A stretch of 64,000 bases of DNA, taken from NCBI GenBank assembly GCA_965112735.1, contig OZ218962.1:310001-374000 (forward strand). Reading direction: 5' to 3'. The number at the start of each line of letters is the position of its first letter. Position 1 is the first letter of the stretch. This document shows positions 1-10,797 of the stretch, one piece after another. The notes under the pieces are model-generated. The model was given only the letters and a program-made list of their open reading frames with translations. It was not told the origin of the DNA and made no database searches. Both the position numbers and the translations under genes were made by a program. This DNA comes from Phaeosaccion multiseriatum. Taxonomy: Eukaryota > Ochrophyta, other classes.

Positions 1-381
1 GCATTGGTCAGGGCCTGCCCTATCCGACGCACCATGCCGCCCGTCGCCTGCTCGATCTCCAAGCGAGCTGAGGCGTCCGGCACAAAGGACGCCTTGCTGG
101 CATTCCAGATGAGCGGGGTCGTCAGCGAGCCGTCGTACTCGACAAACAAGGCGGATTCATCACCACCCGTGCCGCTGCTGGTACTGCTATCAATGCTACT
201 ATTGGCGGCTCCACTGCGGCTGCCTCCACTGCTGCTGCTGCTGCTGCTGCTGCCCTCGCTACCACTACTTCTTGTCCTCTTCCTCCCGCTCGTCGCGCTG
301 TAGTCGCCATCAGATGATGACGAGGCATTCCTGCGGCTGCCGGCAAAGGGCCGCCTCCCGCGTCGCCGTCTCCCCTGTTGA
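1..381 (-). CDS. 3' part or internal exon of a cut-off minus-strand gene, product unknown
   Basis: Reading the minus strand from about 381 to 1, one frame stays open to the window edge. It encodes an Arg-rich stretch, a Ser/Gly-rich low-complexity tract (from a CAG/AGC run near 220-250) and then ordinary-looking sequence (ESALFVEYDGSLTTPLIW, ...ARLEIEQATGGMVRR). The change from low complexity to balanced composition is what makes me call it coding. A possible acceptor CAACAG sits just upstream of the exon at about 382-387. An upstream exon might end at a GTGCGC donor near 525, but no start codon could be assigned. No family recognised. The gene continues off the left edge. Confidence 0.4.
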
Positions 382-387
382 CACACT

Positions 388-963
388 TGCGCATGCTTAC
401 CGGGTCCCGCTGGCAGGCCTCTCGCAAGTCTATCACCTAGAGCACGGCGCTGAGAGTGCGTCGGTAGAAGAAGCCCGGAGGTGCTACCACCACAGAGCAC
501 AGCGACGGAGAAGAGGTGCGCACCTTTTCGAGCCCCCATCCTCCCCATCTGAGCCCCGCTGGCCGCGCTACTCCTCTCCCCGCTCCTTCCTTCCTCTTGC
601 AGTGGGGAAGCGTCTGCCTCTCCCACAGAGGAGCTACCGCTGTTGCTGCTGTGCGTTTCTCCAAGGACAAGCGAGGGACCAAGTCCTCTTTATTTCTCTC
701 TTTGGCCTGGCCTGTCCCTGCCCCATTGCATGGAACCCATCATCTTCGCCTTACAAAGAGGGGAAGACGCTTCTCAGAGGCTGCTACCTCTTGCCGCTCC
801 CGTAATAAATTTAATATGAGCCGAGTCCACAAAAAAAAAAGGGAAAGGGGTACTTCGTATGCCTCTAATTTTTTTCGGCTGTGCCCCCTCCCCTCTTCTT
901 GTCGTATCGTGGTTCCTCCCTGCTCTCTACAACTTCCCTTTTCGAGACACCTTACCTAAAGCC
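388..963. other. Spacer between the left-edge gene and the CHZ1-like gene
   Basis: No convincing gene. The region may hold an upstream exon of the left-edge minus-strand gene (an open minus-strand frame between about 525 and 680) and the promoter and 5' leader of the gene starting at 964. An A-run at 831-841 and a T-rich tract before 900 are the only notable composition features. Confidence 0.4.
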
Positions 964-1918
964 ATGGCAGACCTCGACAAGAAGGAGAGCGGCGAGGGGA
1001 AGACCGCGGCCGTGGACGGCGAGGGGTGAGTTACCGTCGCCCACAATGTCCAAAATCTTGTTTGAAATTGAGGACGGTCAAGGGCAAGGACAGCAGCATG
1101 GCTTGCCCTCTAACGTGTAGGGGCTGGACTCCCTTTGCCTCTTTCTGTCCTACTCAAGCATTTGCACTGCTCCTTGCCTAAGCGCGACCCCTCTGTACTC
1201 TTGTCACGGACCTTGCTGCAACTTCACAGCAAGAAGGTTGCGGCGGAGGAGAAGGCAGACACCGAAAAGGCCTCGGCCGCTCCCGCTTCCGAGCCCTCCG
1301 AGAAGTCCTCCGAGAAGCCGCTCTCGGAGCTCAAGAAGCCTCCTCCTGCAGCGGCAGGAGCTCGGGCAGCAGGGGCTGATGATGACGACGATGACGATGA
1401 TGAGGAGGAGGAGGAAGGCGGCAACGACAGCGACGACGGGGGGAATAGGAAGCGAAGCGCAGAAGCCGCTGCGGCAGGGGCATCCTCGTCGGCGAAGAAG
1501 AAGAAGAAGAGCAAGAAGGGGGACGACGGAGACGACTCCGACGTGTCGGACACACTACACGATATCTCGGAAGGTGGGAGCTGAGGCATGTTCGGGTTGC
1601 AAAGAGGGCCGCCTTAACACGAAGTAGCGATGCATGGGGAACGTGGCTGCCTTGGTTTTGCCTTCGTCGTCTTCTCTCGCTTTGCCCCAACCTCCCCACG
1701 GGCCATGGATCTTACCTCCAATTCCGTGCCTGTTGGTGCTGTTTGTGCCCCCCTCCCCTCTTCTCTCCAACCCAGACGAGATCGGCGCCTTAGACCAGAG
1801 CAACATTCTGCCCCGCACCTCTCGACGGAAAGCCGCCACCGTCGCCAACCTTATGAACGCTTCGGAGGTGGCCAAGTACGAGGACAGCGACGAGTCGGAG
1901 CAAGAGTTCGATCTTTGA
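964..1918 (+). CDS. CHZ1: CHZ-domain histone chaperone (CHZ1-like, H2A.Z-specific family)
   Basis: Three exons: 964-1025, 1230-1573, 1776-1918, giving 182 aa. Exon 1 ends at GG|GTGAGT (phase 2) and joins CACAG|C; exon 2 ends GAAG|GTGGGA (phase 1) and joins CCCAG|AC, restoring DISEDEIGALDQSNILPR. The protein is extremely acidic (runs of Asp and Glu near residues 70-80) with Lys-rich blocks. The C-terminal segment (DEIGALDQSNILPRTSRR) fits the CHZ motif, in which an acidic helix is followed by SNI-x-RR. Chz1 proteins bind H2A.Z-H2B dimers in the nucleus; the domain is known, the substrate here is inferred. H2A.Z itself lies at 26.5-27.5 kb. Alternative: another acidic nuclear protein with a chance CHZ-like tail. 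Confidence 0.72.
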
Positions 1919-3425
1919 AGTAGAGGAGCTCGACCTTTGAAGTAAAGGAGTTCCGCCTTTGAAGTAGTGTAGTGCGAGGCAGAGCCGGAGTTGTGGTCTG
2001 TGGAGTAGTAACGAGGGTGACACTGATGCGACTCTATCGGGCTCGGTAGGAGGGGAGAAGACGGGACTGGACAGAATAGGAGGAGAGGGGGGAGGAGTAC
2101 GAACGAAAAGTAGCTCCATCAGAGACCCACCCAGCGCCACCACCATCAGCAGCAGCAGCAGCAGCAGCAGCAGGACCGCCATCGGACGGGACATGGCATC
2201 TGCTATTGCTATTGCAGTGCCATTGCAGGAGAGGAGGGCGTTGGTGCTGCCGCTGCTGCTGATGCTCCGTACGTGATGGAGCGCGGGGTGAAAACGCGGG
2301 GGGTGGCGCTCCCCCCTGCGGCAGCGGGTCGAGAGCTGTCGAGAGTGTCGAGAGCAAGTGCTCGCCATCACATTGGGGCCCAAATTGGCCCTTGCGCGGT
2401 CTTGTGATGGGCGGTATCGGTCCTGCTGAGGCCGAAAAGCTTCTCTCCAGGCTCTTGTTCTGAATGGGCCTTGGGGCAGGGGGCGCGAGAGGAGCCTACT
2501 GCGTCCAGTTTAGGTGCAGAGTCATGTGTCGACCCCCCATCTCGATCTCAAGCTCAAACCTCAATAGGAGTAGGAGGCCCAGCATAATAACGGCTTGCCT
2601 GGGATACTCGACACGCTGTTCTCGGCCAAGGCCCTACTTCGCCCCCTCTCTTGAGGACCTCTCTTCTCCCTCTCCTCCCTCTTCTCCCTCTGCTCCCTCT
2701 CCTCCCTCTCTCGGTGCTCGGCAGGAGAAAGCCGCACAAGTGGAGACCCCTCCTGCATGCAAACAGCCGCCCTGACGGCCCTGACTGGGGCACAAAGCCA
2801 ACAAGTCCCAAGCGAGACAAGACACCACACGAGAGCACGCTTCCCCGTACAGTTACATCAGTATTACATACACTATTGTAGCGGCATGGCAAAGTGCCGC
2901 TGCCTCGACAGGAGCCAGGAGCGCAGACACACACACACACACACACACACGCGTCCATGTTCTGCCTAAAACCCCCTCCCATCCGATCCACTCCCTGCCT
3001 CGCGGTCCTGCTCCTCCCCACTGCCTTACTGCTGCCTGCGTTGCGGCTGTGCCTTGCTGCTCCTGGCGGAGTCAGTGCTGAGCACAGACGCAAAGGTGCC
3101 CCCGCAGAGACGCGACGGACGGCACACAGACAGGCCTTTCTCCTCCTCCTCGTGTTGGTCGCACGTCTGAACCACATGTGAGTGTAGAGATGGGCCGTGC
3201 GTCTCAGCCCCTCCTCCCGCCTGCCGCCGTGCCTCAGTCTCAGCCTGGTCGGAGGTCGAAGGAAGAACAAACAACACCGCGCGCCCCCCGCTGCGGCTGC
3301 TGCGGCTGCTGCGGCTGGTACACCACTGGTGGCGCTTCTCAGCAGCTGACGATAAGAGATGTCGATATCCGACTGGCCTATCCCTTCTTGGCCTTGCCGA
3401 CCCCCTTCTTGCTCTATAACTACTT
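1919..3425. other. 1.5 kb spacer between two genes, repeats only
   Basis: Lies between the stop of the CHZ1-like gene and the stop of the convergent HIG1-domain gene. It holds an AGC triplet run (about 2151-2171), a GCTGCGGCTG-type run near 3290-3320 and a CA microsatellite at 2929-2950. Long open frames on the minus strand here (for example 2554-3462) are Arg/Cys/Ala-rich, begin without ATG and cross the HIG1 3' exon in another frame, so I do not call them. The pyrimidine-rich, TCTCCCTCT-repeated tract at 2640-2710 is another simple repeat. Confidence 0.5.
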
Positions 3426-4234
3426 CTATGCCTTGTCTGTGGGGGTCGACTGGGGGGCCCATTTGTTCGGAGTCTCATTGACCTCGTTGAAGGCGCCGTT
3501 TGTCCGTGTTTCCAGATCCTGCCGGGGGAGGGGGGAGGGGCGTGAGCGGGTGTGGTTAGAGAAGGAGACAGGCAAGACTGTACACCAGTCTCGCAGAGTC
3601 AACAACACAGGCCACAGAGATGCGACAACCAGCGGTGCAGACCCAATACATCCCCACTCCTCCCCAGTCGGGGTGCTTGTATTCGCACTTGAACAAGAAG
3701 GGAGGCAGGGATGCAGCCACGGGGAGTGTGTGCGTCTGTCTGACAGCCGACGCACACCCTCCTCACTCTTCCCAGACCCCCCCCAAGTAAGAACCTCGGT
3801 CTGTGCTCACCTCTCTTTTGACCCTCCCTCCCTGATACGCCGCGCCTCCGCACATCGCCAGCACCGCTGCTCCCTGGGCAAGCACTCTACCACGCATCAT
3901 GTTCTGGAGGATTTCAAGAAAAGGAAGGAGGGGGAGGACTTAGAGCAAGGAGGACGAAGGCAACTTACCCTCACCACCCTGACTCTCAACTCCTGCCACC
4001 CAAAGAGGATCGTGTTCAATTCCCTATCTTGCTCCTACGCCCCCCCTCCTCCCCCTGTCCGCGCGCACACACCTGCTGAAACCGCTTGTCCTTGCCCCTC
4101 AAAAAGCTTCCCACACCCACTGCGAGAAAGCCCACAGTCGCCAAGCAGAAGATGGGCACCAGCGGCTCCTTCCCAAACTTCCGGATGGCCTTCTCTTGAA
4201 AGGTCTCCTCATGCTCTCCGTCCGCTGCGCTCAT
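3426..4234 (-). CDS. HIG1-domain inner-membrane protein (RCF1/HIGD-like respiratory supercomplex factor)
   Basis: Three exons on the minus strand: 4234-4073, 3903-3811, 3518-3426, all phase 0, giving 115 aa. The segment AIRKFGKEPLVPIFCLATVG followed by FLAVGVGSF and, after the first intron, NMMRGRVLAQGAAVLAMCGG is the HIG1 domain: two membrane helices joined by a short basic loop with the MR-x-R-x-x-AQG signature. HIG1 proteins sit in the mitochondrial inner membrane and help assemble cytochrome c oxidase and respiratory supercomplexes. The length matches the family (about 90-160 aa). The hydrophilic tail (exon 3) is not conserved and rests on splice-frame logic alone. Start chosen as the ATG giving MSAADGEHEE, after which the domain follows directly. 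It is divergent from the zinc-cluster gene. Confidence 0.85.
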
Positions 4235-4530
4235 CCTTCTGCTCCTCTTTGACCTTGCGCTGCTTTGTTTTGTTTTCTGGCCAAGATTCCTGACAGTATC
4301 GTGCACCCCTGTGAGTCCGAGAGTGAATAACAACACGCGAACATACTCGACCCCCATCAATTTTCCCCATCCGTCACATACATTTATAATCATCGATCTT
4401 TACATACATTTAATCATCGATCTTTACATCCTTCTGTCGCCCGCAAGCCCGAAAACCCTTCCCTTCGCCAACGTTGCTTCAGAGTGATATACAACTACCC
4501 AGGACTATGTGACAGAAGGGGGGCTGGATC
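4235..4530. promoter_or_regulatory. Shared upstream region of two divergent genes with a 19-bp direct repeat
   Basis: This 296-bp AT-richer interval separates the start codons of the HIG1-domain gene (minus) and the zinc-cluster gene (plus). It contains two perfect copies of TAATCATCGATCTTTACAT at 4387-4405 and 4411-4429, 24 bp apart, with the palindrome ATCGAT at the centre. A paired binding site for a transcription factor is a reasonable inference, not shown. Confidence 0.5.
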
Positions 4531-6579
4531 ATGGGGAGCCTAAATCTCGCCGAGGAAGCCAACCCGAAGAAAAGGCAGAAGACAACCTCGACGACAAAGC
4601 CTGCCTTCTCCGCTTCGACCGCCATCGACAGTAGACAAGGGGGGAGGGGAAGAAAGGGGTCGGCAGCCGTTGACCGTAGAGCGGGGGGGAGGGCAGGAGA
4701 GGAGCTCGGCGGCGATGAGGCGCCTCCTGAGAGCGGCACCGCTGCTGCGATCCACTGGGACTCACCGCTTTCGATCGGACACGACCGTTTAAGCCCCTCG
4801 TCTGAGGAGCCAGAGGAGAGCGCTGCTAGGGAATTCAAAGAACAAGAGAGCTCCGCCTTCAGCTTCAGGCCGATGGGGAGCAGTGCTGATGAAAAGGAAG
4901 CGTCTATCCTTATGATGATCACTCCCTCTCGACCAATGTCGCCGATGAACGGCAGAAGACGTTGGTATTGCCACATCGGCGCCTGCCCAAGCGTTGCAAC
5001 AATCTCCGGCAAGTGCAAGAAGCACCACCGCATGTGGATCAAGGCCAAGAGGGCCAAGAGTCGGACGACTCCGGCCAGGGCCAGCACCATGGAGCTCCGT
5101 GAGCCTGCCTCCCCTGCTTCGACTGCTGCTGTCAGTACAGAGGAGAGGGGGACCGGGGACTCCGGTGGAGAGGAGAAGCGGACCGATGAGCGTGGCACGA
5201 ATGCTTCGACCAAGTGGAAGCCACCTCTCTCCATCCAACGCGACAGCTTGCGCCCCTGTTCGGAGGAGCCGGAGGAGATTGCTGCTTGCGAACTCAACGA
5301 AGAAGAGAGCTCCGCCTGCAGCTTCAGGCCGGTGGAGAGCAGTGCTGATGAAGAGGAAGACTCTATTATCATGGTGGTCATGCCCTCTCGACCGATGTCG
5401 CCGAGGAACGGCCGAAGGCGTTGGTATTGCCACATCGGCGCCTGCCCAAGCATTGCAAAGAAATCCGGCAAGTGCAACAAGCACCACCGCATGTGGAGCA
5501 GGGCCAAGTGGGTCGAGGAGGAAGGGGCTAGGCCTCAGAGCTCCGCTGCCGCGACTGACGGTGGAAAAAGCAAGCCTGATGACAGCTTACGGAGAGGGGT
5601 GTGGACGGTGGAGGAGGAGGAGTACGCAGCTGCTGTCATTCACCACTTCAGCAGGGGCTCCCTGCCCACGCCGTTACAGGAGGGCACGTCTCTGTTGGCC
5701 TTCCTCGCTGAGAAGCTGGCATGCAGCACCAGGCGAGTTCAAAGAAAGTTCCATGGTCTCATACATTGGAGCAGCATGAAGCAAGCGCATCACAGCGCCC
5801 TCTCGGGGGTGGAGCGCGACAAGGTGGAGACAGAGCTCCGGGAGCTGGAGGCAAGGTTCCAGGCGGGCCTGGACTCGGCCTCAGGACAGGCCCTTGTCGA
5901 CTCGGAGACGGCCCCTCTCGTATCCTCGGGGGGGTTGTCCCCTCCCCCCCTGCCGCAGGGGGTTGGACCGGACGCGGTCGGTAGCGCTGAGTCTGGTGGG
6001 GAGACGAAGGCTGGCCAAGAGCTTCGAAAGGAAGGGACAGGGCTGTCAGCGGGTGATGGTCTTGAAGTAGAGGAGCGGGGTGATGAGCAAGCGGTGCCTC
6101 TGAGGGGAGAGGCCTCAGTCGAACACGGTGTCGAGAGGGAGGAGGAGGCCAAGGCAGCTGCCCCTGGGGGCACGCTGAGTATCGGGGACGAGGTGGAGCT
6201 GCCTAACAAGCGCTGGAGGAAGCTTGACGACCACTTCCCGGCTGACTTGGACGGAGAGGGGCAAGAGGAGGCCGTGGGCGCGACTTCGAGGGGCGTGGTC
6301 GTGACGGTATGCTCCAAGAAAGTCCGGCTTCTCCCCCTCTACGCTGTAGGAGCCGAGTACATGCGGGGAGGGAAGCTCAGCAGTGGCGATGCTGCAGCGG
6401 TCAGAGGCTTCTTGAAGGCCTATCTGGAGGCCTACGATGCCTTCGAGGAGCTGAGCGAGACTCTCCCGAGGGAGTGGGCAGCGCTGGCGAGGCGAGTGGT
6501 GGTGGTGAGAGAGAAGAAGCAGGAGGGGAGGAAGGCGCGGAGAGAGATACGCCGCATCGAGGGGCCAAGCTATCTGTGA
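4531..6579 (+). CDS. Nuclear regulator with two duplicated Cys/His zinc clusters and a WT-EEE-Y domain
   Basis: Single exon, 682 aa, starting at the ATG that gives MGSLNLAEEANPKKRQK, which includes a nuclear-localisation-like KKRQK. Two copies of a module of about 150 residues occur (roughly 50-180 and 195-330): an acidic SEEPEE segment, RPMSP, then WYCHIGACPS-x(6)-GKC-x-KHHRMW. The spacing C-x4-C-x8-C-x2/3-H resembles WRKY19-type zinc fingers. After residue 350 comes RGVWTVEEEEYAAAVIHHF...LLAFLAEKLACSTRRVQRKF, a helical domain that I recall as common in diatom and oomycete proteins of unknown function. The tail holds a short, possibly folded region (VRLLPLYAVGAEYMRGGKL) and a basic end. DNA binding is inferred. 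No intron is needed. Confidence 0.7.
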   Translation: MGSLNLAEEANPKKRQKTTSTTKPAFSASTAIDSRQGGRGRKGSAAVDRRAGGRAGEELGGDEAPPESGTAAAIHWDSPLSIGHDRLSPSSEEPEESAAREFKEQESSAFSFRPMGSSADEKEASILMMITPSRPMSPMNGRRRWYCHIGACPSVATISGKCKKHHRMWIKAKRAKSRTTPARASTMELREPASPASTAAVSTEERGTGDSGGEEKRTDERGTNASTKWKPPLSIQRDSLRPCSEEPEEIAACELNEEESSACSFRPVESSADEEEDSIIMVVMPSRPMSPRNGRRRWYCHIGACPSIAKKSGKCNKHHRMWSRAKWVEEEGARPQSSAAATDGGKSKPDDSLRRGVWTVEEEEYAAAVIHHFSRGSLPTPLQEGTSLLAFLAEKLACSTRRVQRKFHGLIHWSSMKQAHHSALSGVERDKVETELRELEARFQAGLDSASGQALVDSETAPLVSSGGLSPPPLPQGVGPDAVGSAESGGETKAGQELRKEGTGLSAGDGLEVEERGDEQAVPLRGEASVEHGVEREEEAKAAAPGGTLSIGDEVELPNKRWRKLDDHFPADLDGEGQEEAVGATSRGVVVTVCSKKVRLLPLYAVGAEYMRGGKLSSGDAAAVRGFLKAYLEAYDAFEELSETLPREWAALARRVVVVREKKQEGRKARREIRRIEGPSYL

Positions 6580-6588
6580 GTCAGTGAG

Positions 6589-6766
6589 CTAGTATACTAG
6601 TACGTAGGAGTACATTCTTTTTTTAATTTGTGGGATCACTGCAATAGTTGTACAGAGCAAGCCTGGCAGCCAGGCGGGCCATTGGGTGCCATTTCTTCTG
6701 CTGCGAGAGTCCACTCCCGCCCCCTCGACTCTCTCGCTCGTTTCGAGGCAGTCATCTCTCTCCCCT
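6589..6766. other. 3' flank of the zinc-cluster gene merging into duplicated ankyrin 3' flank
   Basis: The palindromic stretch CTAGTATACTAG lies at about 6589-6600, with a T-run at 6617-6623. From about 6735 to 6766 the sequence matches the region just 3' of the ankyrin gene's stop at 61393 (shared CTCGCTCG, TTCGAG, TCTCCCC, TTGCTTCG blocks), so the duplication includes non-coding DNA. Confidence 0.5.
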
Positions 6767-7024
6767 TCAATGAGAGTCTTGCTTCGTTCGCTTGGAAGCG
6801 TCATCGGCTCCGCGCATGCCTGCGGCCACTTCCAGCATGGTCTCGGAACAGACGCCCCTCTCCTGCGGCGGTAGGCCCCTCTCCTTGCCGAAGGTCAAGT
6901 CGCACGTCCGCATAATGTCCGCAGGGCTTTGCGAGTCGAAGTACCGCTTGTCTGCAACCAGAAGATGATGAAGGACCTTTTGCAGGGCACGACGCGCTCG
7001 AGTCAGAGCCTTGCCCACAGACGC
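6767..7024 (-). pseudogene. 3' fragment of an ankyrin-array gene, duplicate of the end of the 61.4-63.2 kb gene
   Basis: The minus-strand translation ending at 6767 reads ...SVGKAL...ADKRYFDSQSPADIM...GKERGLPPQERGV...LEVAAGMRGADDAS, matching the last ~85 residues of the ankyrin protein at 61393-63216 with scattered substitutions and a small in-frame deletion. The match starts at ASVGKAL (7024); upstream there is no ankyrin repeat, only a short tandem (CATTGAAGTACACCGC, twice, about 7047-7082). The frame and stop are intact, so it could still be a terminal exon, but no upstream exons with repeats are visible. I interpret it as a truncated segmental duplicate. Its right end abuts the 3' end of the large unknown gene. 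Confidence 0.7.
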
Positions 7025-7118
7025 AGCGCCAACGCCTCCACGCCGCCATTGAAGTACACCGCCATTGAAGTACACCGCCATGACGAGTGGAGCCCATTGC
7101 GCTGGCTCTGAACATCCT

Positions 7119-9206
7119 TCACTCTTGCAGCACGAAAGACTCCTGAGCCTTGCGCGCTCGCGCCTCCCTTCTCCTTCGGTACCGCTGAGTCCAGCGCAAG
7201 GATCCCCGCGCCCGAACCGCCAGAGCATCGCGGCTGCCGTCGGCCCCTCCATCCCCACCTCGACCCCCTTCCTTTCCCCTCCTCCCTCCGTACAAGAAGC
7301 GGTTCTCCTTGTCCCTCACTCGCTCCTCTTGCTCTTCTTCGGCCGCCTTCTGCTGCAAGCGCATTGAGTCAAGGACCCAGGCCATGTCTTCGTCCCCACT
7401 CCTGCCCGCAACACCACGCTCTTCCTCCTCCTCCTCCTCCTCCTCCTCCTCCTCCTCCTCCTCCTCCTCCTCCTTCCCGCCTCCCCCCCCCTCTGAGACT
7501 CGTGCTCCCCAGTCTTCTCCCCAGGTGTGCGCCACTCCGAAGCGAAGGCTGGACTGCAGCAGAAAGCCCTGCCGCAGCACCGCCCCTAGCAGGAGCAGTT
7601 CCTTGGCACTAGCGGGGGCCAGCTGCACCACCTGGTCGGCGTACGGGCTGGTGAGCTGCAGCACAAAGCCAGTGGGGGCGGCGAAGTCCCCCAACGCGCA
7701 TTGGAGCACTCTCAAGCCGCAGTTCCGCAGCAGAGAGAGCCTCCGCCAGTCGCCATATGTCTCTTGCCGAGCCATCCCTCCTCCTCCTCCTCCTCCTCCT
7801 CCTGCTGCTGCTGCTCCTCTTCTCCTCCTCCTGCCGCCGATCGTGCCACCAGCCTTACCAGCGTCAGATAAGGTCTGGGTTCCTAAGATGCGGCCGCTGC
7901 GGGTCAGGAAGCTTCGTCCTCCTCCTCCTGCTGCTCCTCTTTCCCTTGTCCATTCCTCCTCCTCCTCCTCCTCCTCCTCCCCCTTCTCCTCCTCTCCCCT
8001 GTGCACTCCCCCTCCTCTGCCCGCCGAGCCCCCCTTCCCCCCGAAGAATCGCCTTGCCGCCCACACCACGCTGCCGTTGATCAGCAGCCCGCCCCTCTCC
8101 CACGGCTGTCCGTCGGGGTCCTGCCCTGCCCGGAGCGCCTTGACCAAGCAAGTCGTGCTGCGAGTCGTGGGTTCGAGTCCCTGCGCGAGGCGAACCTCCG
8201 CCAGAGCCCACACATCTGCCGTAATCTGCTCCACGCCTACGCCGTGTATTCGAACCACCGGCCGTGAAGGGGGAGCCGACGCTGACGCTGCCACTGAGGC
8301 TGAGGCCGAGGATGAAGCCACTCGTCTCTCCCCTCCTCCGCCGACTCCTCCTTCCCCCGCTTCCCTGACGCGCTCGTCGCCTATCGTCCCAGTCCTGACA
8401 CCTATCGTCCCAGTCCTGACACCTGGTGCCATCGCATCGCCAGAGGCAGCAGCTCCAGCTCCAGCTCCGGTATTTGCCGACGGGAGGGGCTCTTCAGCAA
8501 GTATCAGGCCTGAGAACGCCTCACGCGCTGTCAGCTGCCGGCGATGACCCCCCTGGGGCTTCCACGCCCCCCCCGGGGTGGGAGGAGAGGTCTCTCCCTC
8601 CGCAAACGGCTCCAGCTGCCGCCTCTGCTCTCCCTCTCTCCGCCTCCTGAGTGCGAGGGACGAAGGGGCCGTGGTGAGGCTTCTCCGGTGATGCCTCCCT
8701 GTTACTGGGCCCCTCGCTCCTGCTGCCGTTGCGCCCACCGAGCCCAACAAGCCTGCACCCCTCCCCCCGGCGTCTGATAGAGCGCCGCTGCCTCCCAGCC
8801 TGCCGATGCTGCTGCTGGCCCGCCTCCTGTGTGCACCTCCTCTGGAACTGACTGCGCTTCCGGGAAGGAAGGGAGACGGGAGTCCCGCCCCTCCCATGGA
8901 CCGTCTGCTCAAGCGCTTCTCCCTTGGGCTTGGGTTGAGGCTGCTGCTGCCTGTTCCTCCCAAGGGCGAGGTCCCAATGGAAGACGACATGGGAGACAGC
9001 CAGTCTCGCTCTTCTGCTGCTGTATCACCAACTGCTGCTGCCATACCGGGAGGTCTGGCGAACATGCTAACCCTACTCTCCCGCATTGCACCGCCCGAGG
9101 CCCGACTGTATGCTCCTCTTCCTGCTCCTCTGAGACCATCGAGGAAGGCCAGGCTTCTTTTCCGTGACAGCGGAGGGGGGAGATTTGCGCTGTCCGACTC
9201 GCCCGT

Positions 9207-9238
<32 letters not shown>

Positions 9239-10750
9239 CGCTGACAAGAGCGACATCATTACGACCCATTCCTCCATGTCCATCTTGGGTATGACCCCGA
9301 ACCTCGCCCTCTCCCTGCATGGGTTGTGAAACAGAGGGAGCAGATTCAGCGAGCCGATCGCGCACGCTTGGGACTCCTGTATCGGTCTCGATGTCACCCC
9401 TTTGCTCCAGACTCTTCCTGCTCTGAACTGTAGCGGGACTGTCGGTGTCGAGGCCTGTGCTCTCCCGAATGAGGCTACGTCTCGCTCTCCTGCCGCCCTC
9501 GTGCCCTTCCGGGAGGAGAGGTGTAGACGGTGCGGAGGACTGTTGTGGTTGGTCAGCCAGGGGGGGTGGGAGGGTAACAGCAACAGCAACAGCAAGAAGG
9601 TCAGGAGGAGGGAAGGGCCAGGAACAGGCATAAGGCGAGGGGAGGAAGAGGGCCGCGGGGCGATACTATTTGAGCAGATGGACAAATGGGGCGATACATT
9701 TGAGCAGCTGGACAGACAAATGGGGAAGAAGTCAGTCACGCAATCCATTGCTCACCCCAATTTCGCTCCCCTCCAGCGCAGAAACACCGGCCTTAAATGG
9801 AGAAGACGGAGGCCCCTGCGGCTCCGACTGCTGCTGCTCCTTTTGAGATGTGTAATACCACGCCGCGCCTCCTCGGCCTCCCAACGCTGCTGCAGCGGGG
9901 ACCACACCCTTCTGCTCTGCAGCCTCATTGCCATCTGCCACCCCTTCCCTCTGCTGGAGAGGAGAGGCGCCGACCGAGGACCCCCTCCGCCGCACCAGAC
10001 TCCCCTTCCGCGTCAACACCCTTACCCCGCTGCTGCTGCCCCTGCCGTGGCGGATGGGTTTGGTGGGCGGCCATCTGCTCGACAGGCTTCCCTTCTGCGC
10101 TCTCGTCGCATGGATCGGGGGAGAGGACGGGTTACTGTCGAGGTCGCCGGAATTGTTCAGGATGTTCTGCTTGCTGCTGCTGCTCACCACTAGCGACTGG
10201 CGCAGCCTTCGCACCTCGGCTCGGGCGTCGTCCTTGAGTCGCGCTTGCCTTGCCCACTCCCTCTCCGCGTCGATTCCAGGCAAGGAAAACGCAATCGACT
10301 TCCTCCCATTGTGCCGCCCTCCACCGGTGGTGACTCCCCGCCTTGCCTTGTTATTGCTGCTAAGATTGCTGGTGCCTTGCCCATTCTCTCCTTTCGGTGG
10401 CAACGGGGGAGTCGTAGCTGGGGGTGCTACTCCTGCGGCCGCCGCGTCCGTCACAGCGCTCCCCAGCTTCGACTGGGCTCGCTTGGCGCCAGACGAAGGC
10501 GTCACGGGGTGGTGCCCCACACTGCTGCTGCGTCTGTTTCGCCTGTTGGTCGGCCCTCGGAAGGGGCACTCTCCGCCAGCCTCATAGAAGCCCATCTGTT
10601 CAAGGTCCTCTCTCAAGAACTGGCGAGGGCCGACAGCGAAGATATAAAGAAGTCGAAGAGAAGGCACGAGGGGAGGAGGTACACTGGCAGTTTAAGGGCT
10701 TGGGGCCACGGGTTTGAGCAAGGAGAGAGAGAGGGAGAGAGAGAGGGAGG

Positions 10751-10797
<47 letters not shown>

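Noticed and set aside
2554-3462. 302-residue minus-strand open frame
   Set aside because: Begins before any good context, is Arg/Cys/Ala-rich, and overlaps the HIG1 gene's last exon in another frame; it arises from GC-rich repeats.
8150-8210. GTGGGTTCGAGTCCC, similar to a tRNA T-arm
   Set aside because: Lies inside the coding sequence of the unknown gene and no D-arm or acceptor pairing could be found.
7309-8547. 412-residue plus-strand Ser/Pro-rich frame
   Set aside because: Exact shadow of the poly-Glu and Gly tracts of the minus-strand gene; no independent signal.
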